Of a DNA stretch of 64,000 nt, positions 62,352 through 64,000 are shown piece by piece. The position numbers and the translations under genes were made by a program. Positions within the stretch are counted from its first letter, which is position 1, and the number at the start of each line of letters is the position of its first letter. The stretch is from the NCBI RefSeq assembly GCF_022008365.1, contig NZ_JAIRBA010000023.1, forward strand, positions 1-64,000. Reading direction: 5' to 3'. The notes below the pieces were generated by a model that ran no database searches, was not told the DNA's origin, and worked only from the letters and a program-made list of their open reading frames with translations. This DNA comes from Aequorivita vitellina (GTDB lineage: Bacteria > Bacteroidota > Bacteroidia > Flavobacteriales > Flavobacteriaceae).

Positions 62352-63359
62352 TCACCATCTAATTATAGCGCTTCCCCAAGTAAATCCGCTTCCGAAGGCT
62401 GCCAACACCACCAAATTTCCTTCCTTTATTTTTCCTTCTTCCCAAGCTTCGGTTAAAGCAATTGGAATAGAAGCAGCGGTAGTGTTTCCATATTTTTGAA
62501 TGTTGTTAAAAACCTGATCGTCTGTCAATTTCATTTTATGTTGAATAAACTGCGAAATGCGCAAATTGGCTTGATGCGGAATAAGCATATCAATATCATT
62601 CACGGCAAGACTATTTGCTTCCAAACCTTCCTTGATAACTTCAGAAAAACGCACAATAGCGTGCTTAAATACAAACTGCCCATTCATTACGGGGTAATAG
62701 GGTATATTTTCTTGTGGGTTATCTTCAATTATTTCGGGCACCCAGTATTCGGTACTTGGACCCCGCAATGAAAGCTCGTTTTTATGTTGACCTTCACTGT
62801 GAAGGTGGGTTGATAAAATTCCACCTTTTCCAGTTTCATTTCTAGAAACCACTGCTGCACCAGCACCGTCGCCAAAAATTACCGAAACATTTCTTCCGCG
62901 CGTTGTAAAATCGAGTCCGCCACTGTGATTTTCGCTACCAATTACCAAAACGTTTTTATACATTCCCGTTTTCACAAACTGATCTGCAACCGAAAGTGCA
63001 TATACAAATCCGCTGCATTGGTTGCGAACGTCTAAAGCAGGAATGGTCCGCATCCCCATCATTTCCTGCACTTCTACCCCACCGCCCGGAAAATACATAT
63101 CTGGGCTAAGGGTTGCGAAAACAATCATATCTATATCGTTCGGCTTTAGATTAGCGCGTTCCAACGCAATTGTTGACGCTTTTACAGCCATAACAGATGT
63201 AGAATTGCCATCGCCCTTTTTAATATGCCTGCGCTCTTTAATACCCGTGCGTTCTTGAATCCACGCATCATTAGTATCCATTAATTTTGAAAGATCGTCA
63301 TTGGTAACCACATTTTCAGGCACATAATGACCCAAACCAGTTATTTTTGAAGTGTACAT
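62352..63359 (-). CDS. fabH: 3-oxoacyl-ACP synthase III (KAS III)
   Basis: 335 residues from MYTSKITGLGHYVPE (63359); the frame opens earlier to 63404 but that lies upstream of the promoter at 63383-63410. The catalytic triad is visible: C115 in RNQCSGFVYAL, H262 in IPHQANLRIS and N292 in KYGNTTAAS. It condenses acetyl- or branched acyl-CoA with malonyl-ACP to begin fatty acid synthesis. No rpmF or plsX neighbour, so it may be one of several copies. Confidence 0.94.
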   Translation of the reverse strand: MYTSKITGLGHYVPENVVTNDDLSKLMDTNDAWIQERTGIKERRHIKKGDGNSTSVMAVKASTIALERANLKPNDIDMIVFATLSPDMYFPGGGVEVQEMMGMRTIPALDVRNQCSGFVYALSVADQFVKTGMYKNVLVIGSENHSGGLDFTTRGRNVSVIFGDGAGAAVVSRNETGKGGILSTHLHSEGQHKNELSLRGPSTEYWVPEIIEDNPQENIPYYPVMNGQFVFKHAIVRFSEVIKEGLEANSLAVNDIDMLIPHQANLRISQFIQHKMKLTDDQVFNNIQKYGNTTAASIPIALTEAWEEGKIKEGNLVVLAAFGSGFTWGSAIIRW

Positions 63360-63382
63360 TGAGTTCAGTTTTAAATAGAGTG

Positions 63383-63410
63383 GAAAGATAAGTATATAGC
63401 CCAATTCAAA
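63383..63410 (-). promoter_or_regulatory. Promoter of fabH
   Basis: Minus strand TTTG (63410-63407), 16 bases, TATCTTTC (63390-63383), 24 bases before the ATG at 63359. Confidence 0.45.
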
Positions 63411-63433
63411 GAAACAAATTGATGTATTATATG

Positions 63434-63447
63434 CTATGCGCGCATAG
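63434..63447. promoter_or_regulatory. Perfect palindrome between fabH and the S9 peptidase gene
   Basis: CTATGCGCGCATAG, 14 bases, self-complementary, in the divergent intergenic region. Possible operator for either gene; no known consensus recognised. Confidence 0.3.
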
Positions 63448-63499
63448 TAATTGAATTCACTTTATTTTGAATATCTTTAGCCTTTTAAAACTTTTGAAT

Positions 63500-64000
63500 A
63501 TGAAAAACCTCATTGCTACTATTGCATTTCTTTTACTCGCTACGCCTTTTATTGCGCAGGAAAAACTCACCTATCAAAAACCACCCACAGAAATTTTAGA
63601 GCTTGTTGACGCGCCGTTGGCACCTGCCGTTTGGATTGACAGTAATGGTGAAAATGTTGTTTTGTTTTATCGCGATGCCTATAAATCTATCGCCGAACTT
63701 TCAGAGCCCGAATTGCGTTTGGGCGGACTTAGAATAAACCCCAAGACAAACATTGGTAGCCGGACCAGATTTTACAACAATATAAAGGTGAAAAAAGCCA
63801 CCGAAAAAGATGCGCGACAAGTAAATGGTATTCCGGCAAATGCTAGGCTTTCAAACTTTACTTTTTCACCCAACCAAAAAATGTTAGCGTTTTTAAATAC
63901 TACAGATTCCAGCGTTCAGCTTTGGCTTGCAGATATTGAAAAAGGTTCAGCCAAGCAATTTAGCACCCTTAAATTAAACGCCAATATGGGCAATCCTATA
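63500..64000 (+). CDS. Secreted S9-family peptidase, N-terminal part
   Basis: 167 codons are in the window and the frame is open at base 64000. A signal peptide (MKNLIATIAFLLLATPFIAQ) is followed by the start of a propeller with PPTEILELVDAPLAPAVWI and later FTFSPNQKMLAFLNTT, as in prolyl-oligopeptidase-family or glutamyl-endopeptidase-like enzymes of Bacteroidota. The catalytic domain is outside, so the class is inferred from the propeller start only. Confidence 0.8.
   Translation, partial: MKNLIATIAFLLLATPFIAQEKLTYQKPPTEILELVDAPLAPAVWIDSNGENVVLFYRDAYKSIAELSEPELRLGGLRINPKTNIGSRTRFYNNIKVKKATEKDARQVNGIPANARLSNFTFSPNQKMLAFLNTTDSSVQLWLADIEKGSAKQFSTLKLNANMGNPI

Overview
The window reads as a chromosomal stretch of a marine-type Flavobacteriaceae bacterium (phylum Bacteroidota); the exact genus cannot be fixed from sequence alone. 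The signs are: type IX secretion sorting tails on secreted proteins, a fused ResB-CcsA cytochrome c maturation protein, the Bacteroidota-specific small ribosomal gene (DUF4295) beside rpmG/rpmB/ftsY, SusC/FecA-like TonB receptor architecture, almost no Shine-Dalgarno sites, and many promoters with the Bacteroidota -7 element TAnnTTTG 15-50 bases before start codons. Those promoter elements were also used to choose between alternative starts (cspA, lysA, rimO, fabH, the SSS symporter).

Layout. 1-5625: the first 1875 residues of a very large secreted M36 metalloprotease with an array of about 240-bp adhesive repeats (C-terminus outside the window). 5.7-19.8 kb: housekeeping and stress genes (cold-shock protein, lysA, sucC, TerB-like, DUF2254, Hsp20, rluF, GH3 family, M48-like peptidase, uvrB) and a secreted pair (SO2930-type di-heme lipoprotein and FG-GAP/ASPIC protein). 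20-27 kb: envelope genes, then a TonB receptor/PepSY pair behind an ECF sigma gene. 27-33.7 kb: folE, ccsBA, a di-heme peroxidase-like lipoprotein and a ferredoxin-reductase-like protein. I find the same promoter pattern, TGTAACC-N15-CATCTAAA or one mismatch from it, in front of the sigma gene, folE, the di-heme lipoprotein and the reductase, so these look like one autoregulated ECF regulon.

33,992-40,834: a foreign defence cassette. Its first gene is a 5'-truncated HTH regulator and its last is a 3'-truncated RhuM-like gene; between them are four tightly coupled genes: cytosine-C5 DNA methyltransferase, a MORC/MutL-like GHKL ATPase, a Z1-domain superfamily II helicase-like ATPase and a DUF4420 PD-(D/E)XK nuclease. 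This matches the paraMORC restriction-modification class predicted by comparative genomics, here without the AIPR gene that often accompanies it.

40.8-64 kb: a PLP decarboxylase, glycosyltransferases, rimO, two S9 peptidases, the ftsY-DUF4295-rpmG-rpmB cluster, an exonuclease/FAH/Hpt/cinA operon, a 2-oxoacid dehydrogenase E2, recR, a large BNR-repeat T9SS protein, an SSS symporter and fabH. The 415-base gap before fabH holds what look like two tandem, paralogous small RNA genes, each with an ECF-type promoter (GTGAAAC-N16/17-CGTCTATATAATA), a long stem and its own terminator; this is the least expected non-coding signal in the window.
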